A DNA stretch of 64,000 bases from assembly GCF_000416965.1 (NCBI RefSeq), contig NZ_ATCL01000009.1, positions 299,487 to 363,486 of the forward strand, given 5' to 3'. This stretch comes from Exiguobacterium chiriqhucha RW-2. Its GTDB lineage: Bacteria > Bacillota > Bacilli > Exiguobacteriales > Exiguobacteriaceae. The position numbers and the translations under genes were made by a program. The notes below the pieces were generated by a model. It was not told the origin of the DNA, ran no database searches, and was given only the letters and a program-made list of their open reading frames with translations. Below are positions 27,657 to 36,803 of the stretch, piece after piece (the first letter of the stretch is position 1; each line of letters begins with the position of its first letter).

Positions 27657-29000
27657 TTGAACAGCTTCCAACAGTTCAAATTGTTACCGTTTATCGTCGA
27701 TGCCTTGACAGAAAAGCGCATCACAGTACCGACGGACATTCAGGCCCGGATTATTCCGGCTGCGATGAATGGCCGCGATATCATTGGGAAATCACAAACC
27801 GGGACGGGGAAGACGCTTGCGTTCCTCTTACCTATTTTAGAAGCAATCGATCCGAAAGAAGAATCGGTCCAAGCCATCGTCGTCGCACCGACGCGCGAAC
27901 TCGCTTGGCAGATTCACGAAGAGTTGAAAACACTCCTCGTCAAACAGCCGGACTATATTAAGACAAGTCTGATTGTCGGAGGAACTGACCGGGAACGACA
28001 AATCGACAAGATGAAAAACCCACCACAACTGATCATCGGGACACCAGGTCGTTTGCTCGACTTGATGAAAGTCCAAGCGTTATTCCCGCACAAAGTCACG
28101 CACTTCGTCGTCGATGAAGCTGACCAAATGCTTGACATGGGCTTCTTGCCTGAAGTCGACCGCATCGCGCAGTCGTTGCCAGAGAAACTTCAAACGATGG
28201 TCTTCTCAGCGACAATCCCTGAGAAGTTACAGCCGTTCTTGAAGAAATACTTGCACGACCCACGCTACGCGGAAGCGAGTGAAGAGCACCGTGTCGTTCC
28301 GAAAATCAAGCATCACGTCATTCCGGTCCGTCACCGTGACCGTAAGGCGTTGACGGTCGAAATCGCAAAAACGATTAACCCGTTCGTCTGTCTCGTGTTC
28401 ACAAACACGAAACAAGATGCAGATGAGTTGGAGACGTCGTTCCGCGAGGCGGGACTCAACGTCGGCACGCTTCATGGGGACATGCAAGCCCGTCGCCGGA
28501 AGCAAGCCATCAAAGACATTAACGACGCGAAATATCAGTTCGTGATCGCCACCGACTTGGCGGCGCGCGGCATCGATATTAAAGGTGTGTCGCACATCAT
28601 CAACTTCGGGATTCCAAAAGACCTTGACTTCTATACGCACCGCGTCGGCCGGACGGGCCGCGCCGGTGAGACGGGTGAAGCGTACACGTTGTATGAAGAT
28701 CACGAGAACGGTCCGATCAATCGACTTGAAGAGCGTGGTTTCACGTTCAAGCACGTCGATGTGAAGAACGGGTCACTTCAAGAGATTAAGACACGCAAAC
28801 GCCGCACGACCGACCGGAAGATGAAAGTCTCGCAAACGGCGCACAGCCGGATGGCGGGCGAAATCAAGAAGGCGAAGAAAAAGGTCAAGCCTGGTTACAA
28901 GAAGAAGTTCAAGTATAAGTTGAAAGAGACGGCCTCACGTGAGCATATGCAGAGCCAACGTCAGGAACGTCGCGAAGTTCGTAAGAAGAACCGTCGCTAA
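27657..29000 (+). CDS. cshB: DEAD-box RNA helicase CshB
   Basis: 447 residues with Q motif (TDIQ), I SQTGTGKT, Ia PTRELAWQ, II VVDEADQM, III SAT and VI HRVGRTGRAG, then a strongly basic C-terminal tail (about 385-447) for RNA binding. The family unwinds RNA in ribosome biogenesis and cold adaptation. TTG at 27657 lies six bases after AGGAGGTG; the upstream in-frame start at 27603 would overlap the promoter. nfo follows, as in B. subtilis yqfR-yqfS. Confidence 0.95.
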   Translation: MNSFQQFKLLPFIVDALTEKRITVPTDIQARIIPAAMNGRDIIGKSQTGTGKTLAFLLPILEAIDPKEESVQAIVVAPTRELAWQIHEELKTLLVKQPDYIKTSLIVGGTDRERQIDKMKNPPQLIIGTPGRLLDLMKVQALFPHKVTHFVVDEADQMLDMGFLPEVDRIAQSLPEKLQTMVFSATIPEKLQPFLKKYLHDPRYAEASEEHRVVPKIKHHVIPVRHRDRKALTVEIAKTINPFVCLVFTNTKQDADELETSFREAGLNVGTLHGDMQARRRKQAIKDINDAKYQFVIATDLAARGIDIKGVSHIINFGIPKDLDFYTHRVGRTGRAGETGEAYTLYEDHENGPINRLEERGFTFKHVDVKNGSLQEIKTRKRRTTDRKMKVSQTAHSRMAGEIKKAKKKVKPGYKKKFKYKLKETASREHMQSQRQERREVRKKNRR

Positions 29001-29002
29001 GC

Positions 29003-29041
29003 AAAAGAAGAATCGACTTCGTGGAGTCGATTCTTCTTTTT
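29003..29041 (+). terminator. Rho-independent terminator of cshB
   Basis: Sixteen-base perfect stem AAAAGAAGAATCGACT / AGTCGATTCTTCTTTT with a six-base loop, ending in a T-run. Confidence 0.9.
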
Positions 29042-29081
29042 GTGTACACTAAAGACAGATGAGAATGAAGGAGAAATGACT

Positions 29082-29984
29082 ATGTTAAAAATTGGTTCCC
29101 ACGTTTCAGTTTCCGGTAAGAAGATGTTGCTCGCAGGAAGTGAAGAGGCCGTATCTTACGGTGCCAACACGATGATGGTGTATACGGGTGCGCCCCAAAA
29201 CACACGTCGCAAACCGATTGAAGACTTGAATATTGAGGCGGCGCTCGTTCATATGGCGGCGCACGACATCGAGGAAATCGTTGTCCATGCCCCTTATATC
29301 ATCAACTTGGGCAATACGACGAAACCCGAGACGTTTGAACTCGCCGTGTCGTTCTTAGCAGCCGAGATTAAACGGGCCGAGGCACTCCAAGTCGCGCGCC
29401 ATGTCGTGCTCCATCCCGGTGCCCACGTCGGTGCCGGTGAAGACGTCGGACTCGCTCGCATCATCGAGGGCTTGAACGAAGTGCTCACTGGCGATGAGAC
29501 GGTTAAAATCGCGCTCGAGACGATGGCTGGGAAAGGCAGTGAGCTCGGCAAGACGTTCGAGGAGCTAGCGACCATCATCGATGGAGTGACGCATAACGAT
29601 CGTCTCTCGGTCTGCTTCGATACGTGTCACGTCCATGACGCGGGTTACGACCTCGTCGGTGATTTGGACGGCGTCATCGAACAGTTCGACCGAATCGTCG
29701 GATTGGATCGGCTCGGTGTCATCCACGTCAACGACTCGAAGAACGTCCGTGGCGCGAAGAAAGACCGGCATGAGAATATCGGATACGGGGAGATCGGCTT
29801 TGATACGTTGAACCGCATCATCCATCACGAGGCGTTCACCCACTTGCCGAAGATTTTAGAGACGCCATATATTCCAATCAGTGAGAAGACGAAAGTGGCA
29901 CCATACAAGCAGGAAATCGAGATGTTCCGGGCGAACCGCTTTGACGCCGAGTGGCGCGAACAGTTCACGCTCGCGCACCAATAA
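29082..29984 (+). CDS. nfo: Deoxyribonuclease IV (AP endonuclease)
   Basis: 300 residues, TIM-barrel zinc enzyme that cuts 5' of abasic sites in base excision repair. Metal-binding motifs include [30 protein letters not shown] and [12 protein letters not shown] at 29082 is eight bases after AAGGAG and gives the family start MLKIGSHVS; the ATG at 29076 is too close to the ribosome site. An HNH-like gene begins one base after its stop. Confidence 0.96.
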   Translation: MLKIGSHVSVSGKKMLLAGSEEAVSYGANTMMVYTGAPQNTRRKPIEDLNIEAALVHMAAHDIEEIVVHAPYIINLGNTTKPETFELAVSFLAAEIKRAEALQVARHVVLHPGAHVGAGEDVGLARIIEGLNEVLTGDETVKIALETMAGKGSELGKTFEELATIIDGVTHNDRLSVCFDTCHVHDAGYDLVGDLDGVIEQFDRIVGLDRLGVIHVNDSKNVRGAKKDRHENIGYGEIGFDTLNRIIHHEAFTHLPKILETPYIPISEKTKVAPYKQEIEMFRANRFDAEWREQFTLAHQ

Positions 29985-29985
29985 G

Positions 29986-30549
29986 ATGAGCGTCATCCGA
30001 ATCGACCCGAACGTATATGACGTCTGGTCTGCGCTTCCGACATATTTTCAAGAAGCGAGCCCGTTTTATGTGGAAGGGCAGATTGACGAGGCGACAGCGT
30101 GGATTGAGATTCTCGGATATGGAATCGTGGCCGAAGTCGAAGTCATGCTCGTCGAGAAGACGCAGCGCCCGTTCGACCGCTATTGGCGGACGGAGGCAAC
30201 GCCCGAGGTGACGGCGTATAGCCTCGTCGATGTGATCGGCCTCGACTTTCATCATCCGCTGCTGCGAACGGGCCTGTATGAAGGGGACACGGACGTCGAG
30301 ATTCGTGATAAGTGGGAGCGGGGGTACCGCGTCCCTTCTGCGAAGTGGACCCGGGAGACGTTCCGCGCCCATTTGGCGGACGAGCAGGCGAGGTTACAAC
30401 TCGCCCCGACGACTGTCTGTGAGGCATGCGGGGATGACTTGAGCCGTTTTGGAGCATTTGGGGTTCGTCTGATGGAGTATCATCTCGAAGCAGGAAGCGG
30501 TACATGGCTTTGCCCGACGTGTCACAAAGCAAGACATTACGATATGTAA
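29986..30549 (+). CDS. Uncharacterised protein with C-terminal HNH-like zinc motif
   Basis: 187 residues, not assigned to a named family. Residues 1-140 are a mixed alpha/beta domain without recognisable motifs. The C-terminus has CEACGDDL, MEYHLEAG and WLCPTCHKARH, spaced like a treble-clef HNH/McrA-type nuclease (two CxxC pairs with a central His and a final H). The start ATG is one base beyond the nfo stop and has no ribosome site, indicating coupled translation with nfo. A DNA-repair nuclease role is inferred; a purely structural zinc domain is the alternative. Confidence 0.78.
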   Translation: MSVIRIDPNVYDVWSALPTYFQEASPFYVEGQIDEATAWIEILGYGIVAEVEVMLVEKTQRPFDRYWRTEATPEVTAYSLVDVIGLDFHHPLLRTGLYEGDTDVEIRDKWERGYRVPSAKWTRETFRAHLADEQARLQLAPTTVCEACGDDLSRFGAFGVRLMEYHLEAGSGTWLCPTCHKARHYDM

Positions 30550-30579
30550 AAAAAACGAAGCCCGCGGGCTTCGTTTTTT
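30549..30579. terminator. Bidirectional terminator
   Basis: Perfect palindrome AAAACGAAGCCCG / CGGGCTTCGTTTT flanked by A-run and T-run, serving the nfo operon forward and the XapX gene in reverse. Confidence 0.9.
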
Positions 30580-30582
30580 GAA

Positions 30583-30753
30583 TTAAAATGGCCAGTTCGC
30601 GAGTGCGAATTGATATACTTTCATCCCAAGAAACACACCGAAGATGCCGATGACACCAGGTAAAACGGGTGGGGCAGGGAGCGGCAACTTCAAAGCGGTG
30701 AAAATCATGCCACAAATAAGACCAGCGAGCAATGACAATAGGATTTCTTGCAT
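30583..30753 (-). CDS. XapX domain (DUF1427) small membrane protein
   Basis: 56 residues with two hydrophobic segments and the XapX signature (SLLAGLICGMIFTALKLPLP; PGVIGIFGVFLG). Function is unknown in the family. The inner ATG at 30753 is preferred because GGAGG lies eight bases upstream and overlaps the earlier ATG at 30768. A TATAAT lies upstream at 30809-30814 on the same strand. Confidence 0.85.
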   Translation of the reverse strand: MQEILLSLLAGLICGMIFTALKLPLPAPPVLPGVIGIFGVFLGMKVYQFALANWPF

Positions 30754-30808
30754 GAATGATTCCTCCATAATCGAAATGAAAACGCTTTATTAACAGGTAA
30801 CCGAATTC

Positions 30809-30814
30809 ATTATA
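30809..30814 (-). promoter_or_regulatory. -10 element of the XapX gene
   Basis: TATAAT on the reverse strand, 56 bases before the start. The -35 17 bases upstream (TTCTCA) is poor. Confidence 0.4.
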
Positions 30815-30845
30815 CAATGTTCATTCTCGTTTGAGAAGTCTAACA

Positions 30846-33011
30846 TCAGTCATCTGTCATTTTCTCATTTTCAGCTCGTAAGCGAAGGACTTCCCGTTCG
30901 GCCCAGTTCGAAGGTTCCCGTTCAAACACGCTCGGAATGTTGTTCCAGCGGCCGCCCGTGTATTGATGGATGATGATTTGTGATTGAATTTGTTCTTGTC
31001 CGGCTTCTTGTTTCAAATACACATAACTGCCGTCAGCACGCTGGATTCTGGCTTTCACGTTATCGACGAGTTGTAGCGCGAGCATGTCTTTAATATACGA
31101 CTTATGTCCCGCATCGAGGATTGGGAATAGAATCTCAATCCGTTTGCGCATGTTACGGGTCATCCAGTCGGCAGAGGAACAATATAAGTCTTCTTTCCCG
31201 TTTTGATAGAAGTAGAAGATACGCGAGTGTTCCAAATAGCGATCGATGATGGAGATGACACGGATGTTTTCCGAGATGCCTTTAATGCCCGGACGCAGAC
31301 AACAGATGCCGCGGATGATTAAATCGATTTTGACGCCGGCCTGTGAGGCGTCGTATAGTTTCGTGATAATTGGCTTGTCGGTAATCGAGTTCATCTTGGC
31401 GACGATGCGGCCGTTGCCGTATTTCTCGTGCAGTTTAATTTCGTCCTCAATCTTTTGAAGGAAGAAGTCGTGCATGTCGTCCGGTGACGTCTCGAATTTA
31501 TGCCACGACGGACGTTCTCCGTACCCCGAGAGCCAGTTGAAGAAGTTGGTCGCGTCCTCGGCGAGCTCTTCGTTCGTTGTCAACAAGCCGATGTCCGTGT
31601 ACAGCTTGGCGGTCGAGTCGTTATAGTTGCCGGTACCGAGATGGACGAACCGTTGCAAGACGCCGCCTTCAAGAATACGGACGACGAGCGTTATTTTCGA
31701 GTGCGTCTTTAATTCTTTATAGCCATAAATGACGTGGGCGCCGGCTTTCTCGAGCTGTTTTGCCCATTGGATATTCTTCTCCTCATCGAACCTGGCCTTC
31801 AATTCGACGAGCACCGTCACTTGCTTCCCGCTCTCGGCGGCATCGGTCAGTGCCTTGATAATCGGCGAGTCACCGGACACCCGATATAACGTCTGCTTGA
31901 TGGCGAGGACATTCGGATCTTTGGCCGCCTGGGCGATGAAGCGGACGACCGGGTCGAACGAATGGTACGGATGGTGGAGCAAGTAATCTTTTTTCAGTAC
32001 CGCTTGGAACAAATCTTTCCCCGGTTCAAGTCCTTCCGGGACGAACGGAATGAGCGTCTCGTTAATCATCTCATCATACTCGATCCCGATTTTATTATAG
32101 ACCCCGAACAAGAACGTCAAATCAATTGGACCATCGACGAGGAAGATGTCCCGGTCATGAAGGTCGAGCACGTCCTGGAGCATGAACAACAGCTCTTTAC
32201 TGAGCGACCGTTGCTGCACCTCGAGCCGAATCGCGACCCCGTAGCGTCGTTTCTTCAACTCTTTCTCGATTTGTTTCAAGACGTCGCGGCTGCCTTCCTC
32301 ATGGAACGGCATATCGGCGTTTCGGGTGATTCGGAATGGCATCGTCGACTCGACTTCGAACCCTTTGAACAACGAGTCGATGAACTGGATGATGACATCC
32401 TCGAGCAACATCAAGTCGGTATGGTCCTCATCCTCGGTCGGTAGCTCGAGATAGCGTGGCAAGACGGCCGGTACTTGGACGAGAGCGAGCCGTTTCTTGC
32501 CTTCATCGGTCGAGGCGATCTCGACGGCGATATTCAGTGATTTAGACAACAACATCGGGAACGGCCGATAGGCGTCGACGGCAATCGGCGTCAAGACAGG
32601 GAAGACATGCGTCCGGAAATAGAGTTTGACGAACTCGAGTTGCGTCTTATTCAAATGTTTCGGCCGCAAGAAACGGACGTTCTCCACGGCGAGCTGCTTG
32701 AGGATTTTCTTATATGTCGCGTATTGGACCTCGACGAGCTCTTGCGCCTTGATGGAGATGGCTTTGATTTGCTGCTTCGGCGTCAGACCGGCCTTATCTT
32801 CCGGACGGTTGAAGCCGGCGAGCACCTCGTCTTTCAATCCGCCGAAACGGACCATATAAAACTCATCGAGGTTCGAGCTGAAGATGCCGAGAAACTTCAG
32901 CCGTTCCATGAGTGGATTGCGTTCGTCCATCGCTTCTTGCAAGACGCGTTCGTTGAAGCTCAGCCAGCTGAGCTCACGGTTATTGAAATGTTCGGGTAAG
33001 TAGATGGTCAT
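30846..33011 (-). CDS. ppk: Polyphosphate kinase (PPK1)
   Basis: 721 residues, full length. The four PPK1 domains are visible; the phosphorylated histidine lies in the ELKTHSKI motif (about residue 435) and the second catalytic part in CSSADWMTRNMRKR. It makes inorganic polyphosphate from ATP reversibly. The start overlaps the ppx stop by four bases. No clear terminator is seen at its 3' end before the XapX promoter. Confidence 0.97.
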   Translation of the reverse strand: MTIYLPEHFNNRELSWLSFNERVLQEAMDERNPLMERLKFLGIFSSNLDEFYMVRFGGLKDEVLAGFNRPEDKAGLTPKQQIKAISIKAQELVEVQYATYKKILKQLAVENVRFLRPKHLNKTQLEFVKLYFRTHVFPVLTPIAVDAYRPFPMLLSKSLNIAVEIASTDEGKKRLALVQVPAVLPRYLELPTEDEDHTDLMLLEDVIIQFIDSLFKGFEVESTMPFRITRNADMPFHEEGSRDVLKQIEKELKKRRYGVAIRLEVQQRSLSKELLFMLQDVLDLHDRDIFLVDGPIDLTFLFGVYNKIGIEYDEMINETLIPFVPEGLEPGKDLFQAVLKKDYLLHHPYHSFDPVVRFIAQAAKDPNVLAIKQTLYRVSGDSPIIKALTDAAESGKQVTVLVELKARFDEEKNIQWAKQLEKAGAHVIYGYKELKTHSKITLVVRILEGGVLQRFVHLGTGNYNDSTAKLYTDIGLLTTNEELAEDATNFFNWLSGYGERPSWHKFETSPDDMHDFFLQKIEDEIKLHEKYGNGRIVAKMNSITDKPIITKLYDASQAGVKIDLIIRGICCLRPGIKGISENIRVISIIDRYLEHSRIFYFYQNGKEDLYCSSADWMTRNMRKRIEILFPILDAGHKSYIKDMLALQLVDNVKARIQRADGSYVYLKQEAGQEQIQSQIIIHQYTGGRWNNIPSVFEREPSNWAEREVLRLRAENEKMTDD

Positions 33012-34540
33012 GAATCTCTCTCCTCTACGCGTAACTCGATTGATTGGTCAATCGCACGTTCCAAATGTTTTTTATGGCGGATGCCGCGCTGCAGTTCAAA
33101 GCGCGGGGATGTGTGCGTATGAAGCGTGAAGACAAGTCCTTCCTCGGTCGAGGATACGTCGACGTTCTCGACGACTTGACGTTCGGTCAAATCGAGCGCG
33201 TCGACGAGCTTGACGATGGAGCCGAGCAGCTCTAAGCTCTTCAACATCTTCGAGTCGAACCATTCAGGGAAGCCTTCGATATGTTGTTCGAGCAGGCGTC
33301 GCGATTTATAGGACGTCACCAAGGCAAGGGCGAGCCGGTCCTCGTTGTTCATCCCTTTAAAATCGTTCGTCGTAATCAAGTGGAACGTGTGGTCGCTCTT
33401 GTTGTTATGGTCGATATATTCACCGACATAAGCGAGCCGGCACGCCCCTTCTAAAAGACCGGGTTCGAACGGTTTCGGCTTAATCGTCTTCGTCTCAATC
33501 AAGCCGGTGTAGATTTGGCGGGCGAGATGAATTAAGTGTTGATGACGGACCGGGTCGACGGCATACTGCTTCTCGAAATGCCGGAAACTTTCTTCTTTGA
33601 CGTCACCGAAACGGACCCGATTGTTTTCCTTTAAGTAGTACTCATAGAACAAGCCCTCGCGTAGTCCGTTGTTGCTCATCATGAACTCAGGCACTTTCAA
33701 ATACTTCGCCAGTTCATCGATGGCGGTCACGGCCGGTGCGATGATGTCCATCCGGTCCTTCGATAAACCGTCGAGACGCCCAAGTTGTTTCGGCGACATT
33801 TGTATGAGTTCGTCGACGACATCATGCAGGCGGTCGGCCCCGAGCGTGTATTGATGAATTCCCTCGAGTGGGAACAAGGACATCGACTGTTCGACCCGAA
33901 CGAGGTTTCGAGCCGTGCCTCCGACACCGACGAGCGGTATACCGTGCGGCTCGAGCCAGTCGATCTCTTTGAACGACTTTTTCAAGAACGTCGTCAATTG
34001 TTTACGCTCGTCTTTCGTTAGCGTGTCACCCTTCATGAAGTCCTCGGTCAATGTGACGGCTCCGAACGGGAAGCTGTGATAGAAGACGAGTTCACGATCT
34101 TTGAAGTAGGTCACTTCCATTGAACCACCACCGATATCGACTGAATAGCCGTCCTCGATATACGTCGAGTTGATGATGGCCGAGTAGCCGTAAAACGCCT
34201 CCTCATAGTCGCTCAACAACCGAATCTCCATGCCGGTCGCTTGCCGGACTTCTTCTAAAATGGCCTCGGAATTGCTGGCGTTGCGGATGGCGGCCGTCGC
34301 GACGGGCAACACTTCTTTCACTTCGTGATGCTCGTTCAAGCGATTAAAGTGATTCAGCGTCTCGATGAGCGCCTCGATGCCAGACTCGGACAGTTCATTG
34401 TCATCGGTGATATGGCTCGACAGTCGAGCCACTTCTTTCACGTTCAACCGTTCAAAATACTGACCGTGGCCGTTCACTTCAAAAATGACGTTACGAATCG
34501 AGTTGGACCCGATATCGATGACTGCTAGTTTTTTCTCCAC
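33008..34540 (-). CDS. ppx: Exopolyphosphatase (Ppx/GppA family)
   Basis: 510 residues: an actin-fold Ppx/GppA catalytic domain (VIDIGSNSIRN at 8-18; SVDIGGGSMEVTYF) and a C-terminal HD-like domain (about 310-500). It hydrolyses polyphosphate from the ends, opposing Ppk; a guanosine pentaphosphatase activity is possible in the family. GTG at 34540 lies nine bases after GAGGGGG. Translation is coupled to ppk. Confidence 0.94.
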   Translation of the reverse strand: MEKKLAVIDIGSNSIRNVIFEVNGHGQYFERLNVKEVARLSSHITDDNELSESGIEALIETLNHFNRLNEHHEVKEVLPVATAAIRNASNSEAILEEVRQATGMEIRLLSDYEEAFYGYSAIINSTYIEDGYSVDIGGGSMEVTYFKDRELVFYHSFPFGAVTLTEDFMKGDTLTKDERKQLTTFLKKSFKEIDWLEPHGIPLVGVGGTARNLVRVEQSMSLFPLEGIHQYTLGADRLHDVVDELIQMSPKQLGRLDGLSKDRMDIIAPAVTAIDELAKYLKVPEFMMSNNGLREGLFYEYYLKENNRVRFGDVKEESFRHFEKQYAVDPVRHQHLIHLARQIYTGLIETKTIKPKPFEPGLLEGACRLAYVGEYIDHNNKSDHTFHLITTNDFKGMNNEDRLALALVTSYKSRRLLEQHIEGFPEWFDSKMLKSLELLGSIVKLVDALDLTERQVVENVDVSSTEEGLVFTLHTHTSPRFELQRGIRHKKHLERAIDQSIELRVEERDS

Positions 34541-34643
34541 GGAAAAACCCCCTCTGCGTTATCTCTAGTGTACAACGAAGATCATAAAATTACATACGGA
34601 TTTCAGTTCGTGCGCCGCCAATCGGCTCGCATTGCCTCTATAC

Positions 34644-34672
34644 TTGAAGCATGGACTGATATTCTGTATAAT
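34644..34672 (+). promoter_or_regulatory. Sigma-A promoter of znuC-znuB-zur
   Basis: TTGAAG (34644-34649), 17-base spacer, TATAAT (34667-34672). A Zur-type box lies directly downstream. Confidence 0.75.
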
Positions 34673-34684
34673 ACAGACGCCAAG

Positions 34685-34707
34685 CAAGTAGAAATGATTA
34701 CGATTTA
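34685..34707 (+). promoter_or_regulatory. Zur operator
   Basis: The right half-site ATTACGATTTA is a perfect match to the Bacillus Zur-box half; the left half CAAGTAGAAAT matches 7 of 11 positions of the mirror half (TAAATCGTAAT). The site covers about +5 to +30 of the predicted transcript, suited to zinc-dependent repression. The operon encodes a Fur-family regulator, so autoregulation is likely. Confidence 0.7.
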
Positions 34708-34729
34708 TAACACGAGAGAAGGGTAGCTT

Positions 34730-35488
34730 ATGACGACATCCGTCGTAAAATTAAATCATGTTTCCTATCATTACGATGGGACCGCCGCGCTACAGGACGT
34801 GTCCATCGATATTAAACAAGGCGACTTTGTCGCCGTCGTCGGGGAGAACGGTTCCGGCAAATCGACGCTGATTCGGACGATTCTCGGATTGTTATCGCCG
34901 CAAACCGGATCGGTCGAACTGTTCGGCCGTCCCCAAGGACAGTTCAAAGACAAGTCTCGTATCAGTTACGTTTCCCAAAAAGCCGCGTCGTTTAACTCTG
35001 GATTTCCGGTGACGGTCGAGGAAGTCGTCGCCATGGGCCGCTATGGACGCCTCGGTCTATTCAAACGATTGAATATCGAAGACAAGGCGGCCATCCAAAA
35101 TGCACTCGAGACGGTCAATATGTGGCAGTTTCGACATCGGAAAATCGGCAGCCTGTCCGGCGGTCAGCAACAGCGCGTCTTTATTGCTCGAGCGATCGTC
35201 AACCAACCGGACTTGCTCATCTTGGATGAGCCGACGGTCGGGGTCGACCAAAAACATTTGCGTGATTTTTATGAGGTGCTCCATCTGTTGCGCGAGCACA
35301 CGTCATGTACGTTCATTCTCGTTACCCATGACTTGAACGTCGTCACCGACCTCGTCACGAAAGTCGTCCATCTCGATCACGGACGTATGGCCTGCAACTG
35401 TGGCTTGAAAGAATATAGTGAGCTCGGCGAATTGACGGCGATTAAACCGTACCCGGTCAAAGTGCTCGTCCATGAAGGTACGTCATGA
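34730..35488 (+). CDS. znuC: Zinc ABC transporter ATP-binding protein
   Basis: 252 residues. Walker A GENGSGKST (about 37-45), ABC signature LSGGQQQR, Walker B LLILDEPT and switch His in VTHD. It is the ATPase of a high-affinity metal importer with the permease that follows (four-base overlap). Zinc specificity is assigned from the Zur box and downstream Fur-family gene; manganese remains possible. The solute-binding protein gene (znuA) is not in this locus. Confidence 0.9.
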   Translation: MTTSVVKLNHVSYHYDGTAALQDVSIDIKQGDFVAVVGENGSGKSTLIRTILGLLSPQTGSVELFGRPQGQFKDKSRISYVSQKAASFNSGFPVTVEEVVAMGRYGRLGLFKRLNIEDKAAIQNALETVNMWQFRHRKIGSLSGGQQQRVFIARAIVNQPDLLILDEPTVGVDQKHLRDFYEVLHLLREHTSCTFILVTHDLNVVTDLVTKVVHLDHGRMACNCGLKEYSELGELTAIKPYPVKVLVHEGTS

Positions 35489-36348
35489 TCACGGATCTGT
35501 TCACGTACAGCTTTTTACGTTATGCGTTCATCGCAGCCGTCGTCATCGGGTTCACCGCGCCGCTCATCGGCTCGTTCGTCGTCGTCAGACGGATGAGCTT
35601 AATTGCCGACGCGTTGTCCCATATGACGCTTGCCGGAATCTCGTTCAGTCTGTTCCTCGGACAGTATATCTTGCTGTTCAGCGACTTGAACCCGCTTTAC
35701 TTGGGGACGCTCGTCTCCGTGCTCGCCGCGCTCGGCCTCAATTGGCTCCGCGGAAAATACGTCCATTTCCAAGAGTTGTCGATTCCGATTATGATGTCGG
35801 CCGGGATGGGACTCAGTGCAATCTTCATCTCGTTGTCGCGCGGGTTTTCCATCGATTTGTCGACGCTCCTGTTCGGGTCAATCTCAGCGGTCAGTCTATC
35901 AGACATCTGGATGATTTTAGCAGTGGCGGGTTTCACGCTGCTCGTCATCATCGTGTTCTATAAACAGCTGTTGTTCTTGTCGTTCGATGAAGAACAGGCG
36001 AAAGTGTCGGGTCTGCCGAGTACGATGCTCCACGTGCTGTTCATGTTCGTCGTCGCGCTCGTCATCGCCGTCAGCATGCGCATCGTCGGCACACTGCTCG
36101 TCTCGAGTCTGATCACATTACCGGTCGCGGCTGCGCTCCGGTTCACGAGCAGCTTCAAGCAAACGATTCTCTGGTCAATCGTGTTCGGAGAAGTCGCGAC
36201 GATTGGCGGACTCATCCTCGCCTATGAGCTCGATGTCGCCCCGGGAGGAGTCATCGTCTTGCTCGCCGTATTGATTTTAGCCGTCGTCATGCTGGCTGAA
36301 CGACTCGGACTCGCTCGGAAGAAGGAGGTTCGTTATGAAGGAAACTGA
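35485..36348 (+). CDS. znuB: Zinc ABC transporter permease
   Basis: 287 residues with eight or nine membrane segments, ABC-3 family (MntB/ZnuB type), including the conserved SLIADALSHMTLAGI segment and an ALVIAVSMRIVGTLLVSSL helix. It forms the membrane channel for ZnuC. It overlaps znuC by four bases and zur by 14, so the three genes are one translational unit. Confidence 0.91.
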   Translation: MITDLFTYSFLRYAFIAAVVIGFTAPLIGSFVVVRRMSLIADALSHMTLAGISFSLFLGQYILLFSDLNPLYLGTLVSVLAALGLNWLRGKYVHFQELSIPIMMSAGMGLSAIFISLSRGFSIDLSTLLFGSISAVSLSDIWMILAVAGFTLLVIIVFYKQLLFLSFDEEQAKVSGLPSTMLHVLFMFVVALVIAVSMRIVGTLLVSSLITLPVAAALRFTSSFKQTILWSIVFGEVATIGGLILAYELDVAPGGVIVLLAVLILAVVMLAERLGLARKKEVRYEGN

Positions 36349-36745
36349 ACAATTGACCCGCCTGCAATCGTCGTCGCTCAAAGTGACACCGAAACGGATT
36401 GAGATGTTTGCCTTTCTCGCGGCGGAAGAGCGTTACGTCAGTGCCAAGGACGTGCTCGACTATATGCGCGCGAAACATCCGACGATGAGTTTTGACACCG
36501 TGTACCGCAACTTGAAGTCATTCGCTGAGGAAGGATTGCTCGAAGCGACCGAATTGAATGGAGAGAAGGCGTTCCGCGTCACGTGCGGGTCGAATCATCA
36601 TCATCACCATTTGATTTGCCGCGGTTGCGGTAAGACGAAGCTGCTAGAGCTCTGCCCGATGCGCTATGTCGAGACGCTCGATCCTGATTTTGAGGTCGTC
36701 GATCATAAATTCGAGATTTACGGGTATTGTAAACAATGTAAGTGA
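36335..36745 (+). CDS. zur: Fur-family zinc uptake regulator
   Basis: 136 residues: winged-helix DNA-binding half (about 1-80; SFDTVYRNLKSFAEEGLLE) and metal-binding dimerisation half with the His cluster HHHHH next to LICRGCGKTK, and a C-terminal CKQC, giving the structural zinc CxxC pair. Context with znuCB and the upstream Zur box supports Zur over Fur or PerR. ATG at 36335 follows AAGGAGG within znuB. Confidence 0.92.
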   Translation: MKETEQLTRLQSSSLKVTPKRIEMFAFLAAEERYVSAKDVLDYMRAKHPTMSFDTVYRNLKSFAEEGLLEATELNGEKAFRVTCGSNHHHHHLICRGCGKTKLLELCPMRYVETLDPDFEVVDHKFEIYGYCKQCK

Positions 36746-36749
36746 CAAG

Positions 36750-36777
36750 AAGGGATTGTGGATGCAATCCCTTTTTT
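36750..36777 (+). terminator. Rho-independent terminator of znuCB-zur
   Basis: Stem AAGGGATTG / CAATCCCTT with a six-base loop, then TTTTTG. Confidence 0.88.
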
Positions 36778-36803
36778 GTCGAATCAAGAGAGGGGGAGTC
36801 GAG

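Noticed and set aside
29881..29985. In-frame upstream extension of the HNH-like gene
   Set aside because: It lies within nfo in another frame, has an Arg/Ser-rich shadow composition, and ATG 29986 is the natural coupled start.
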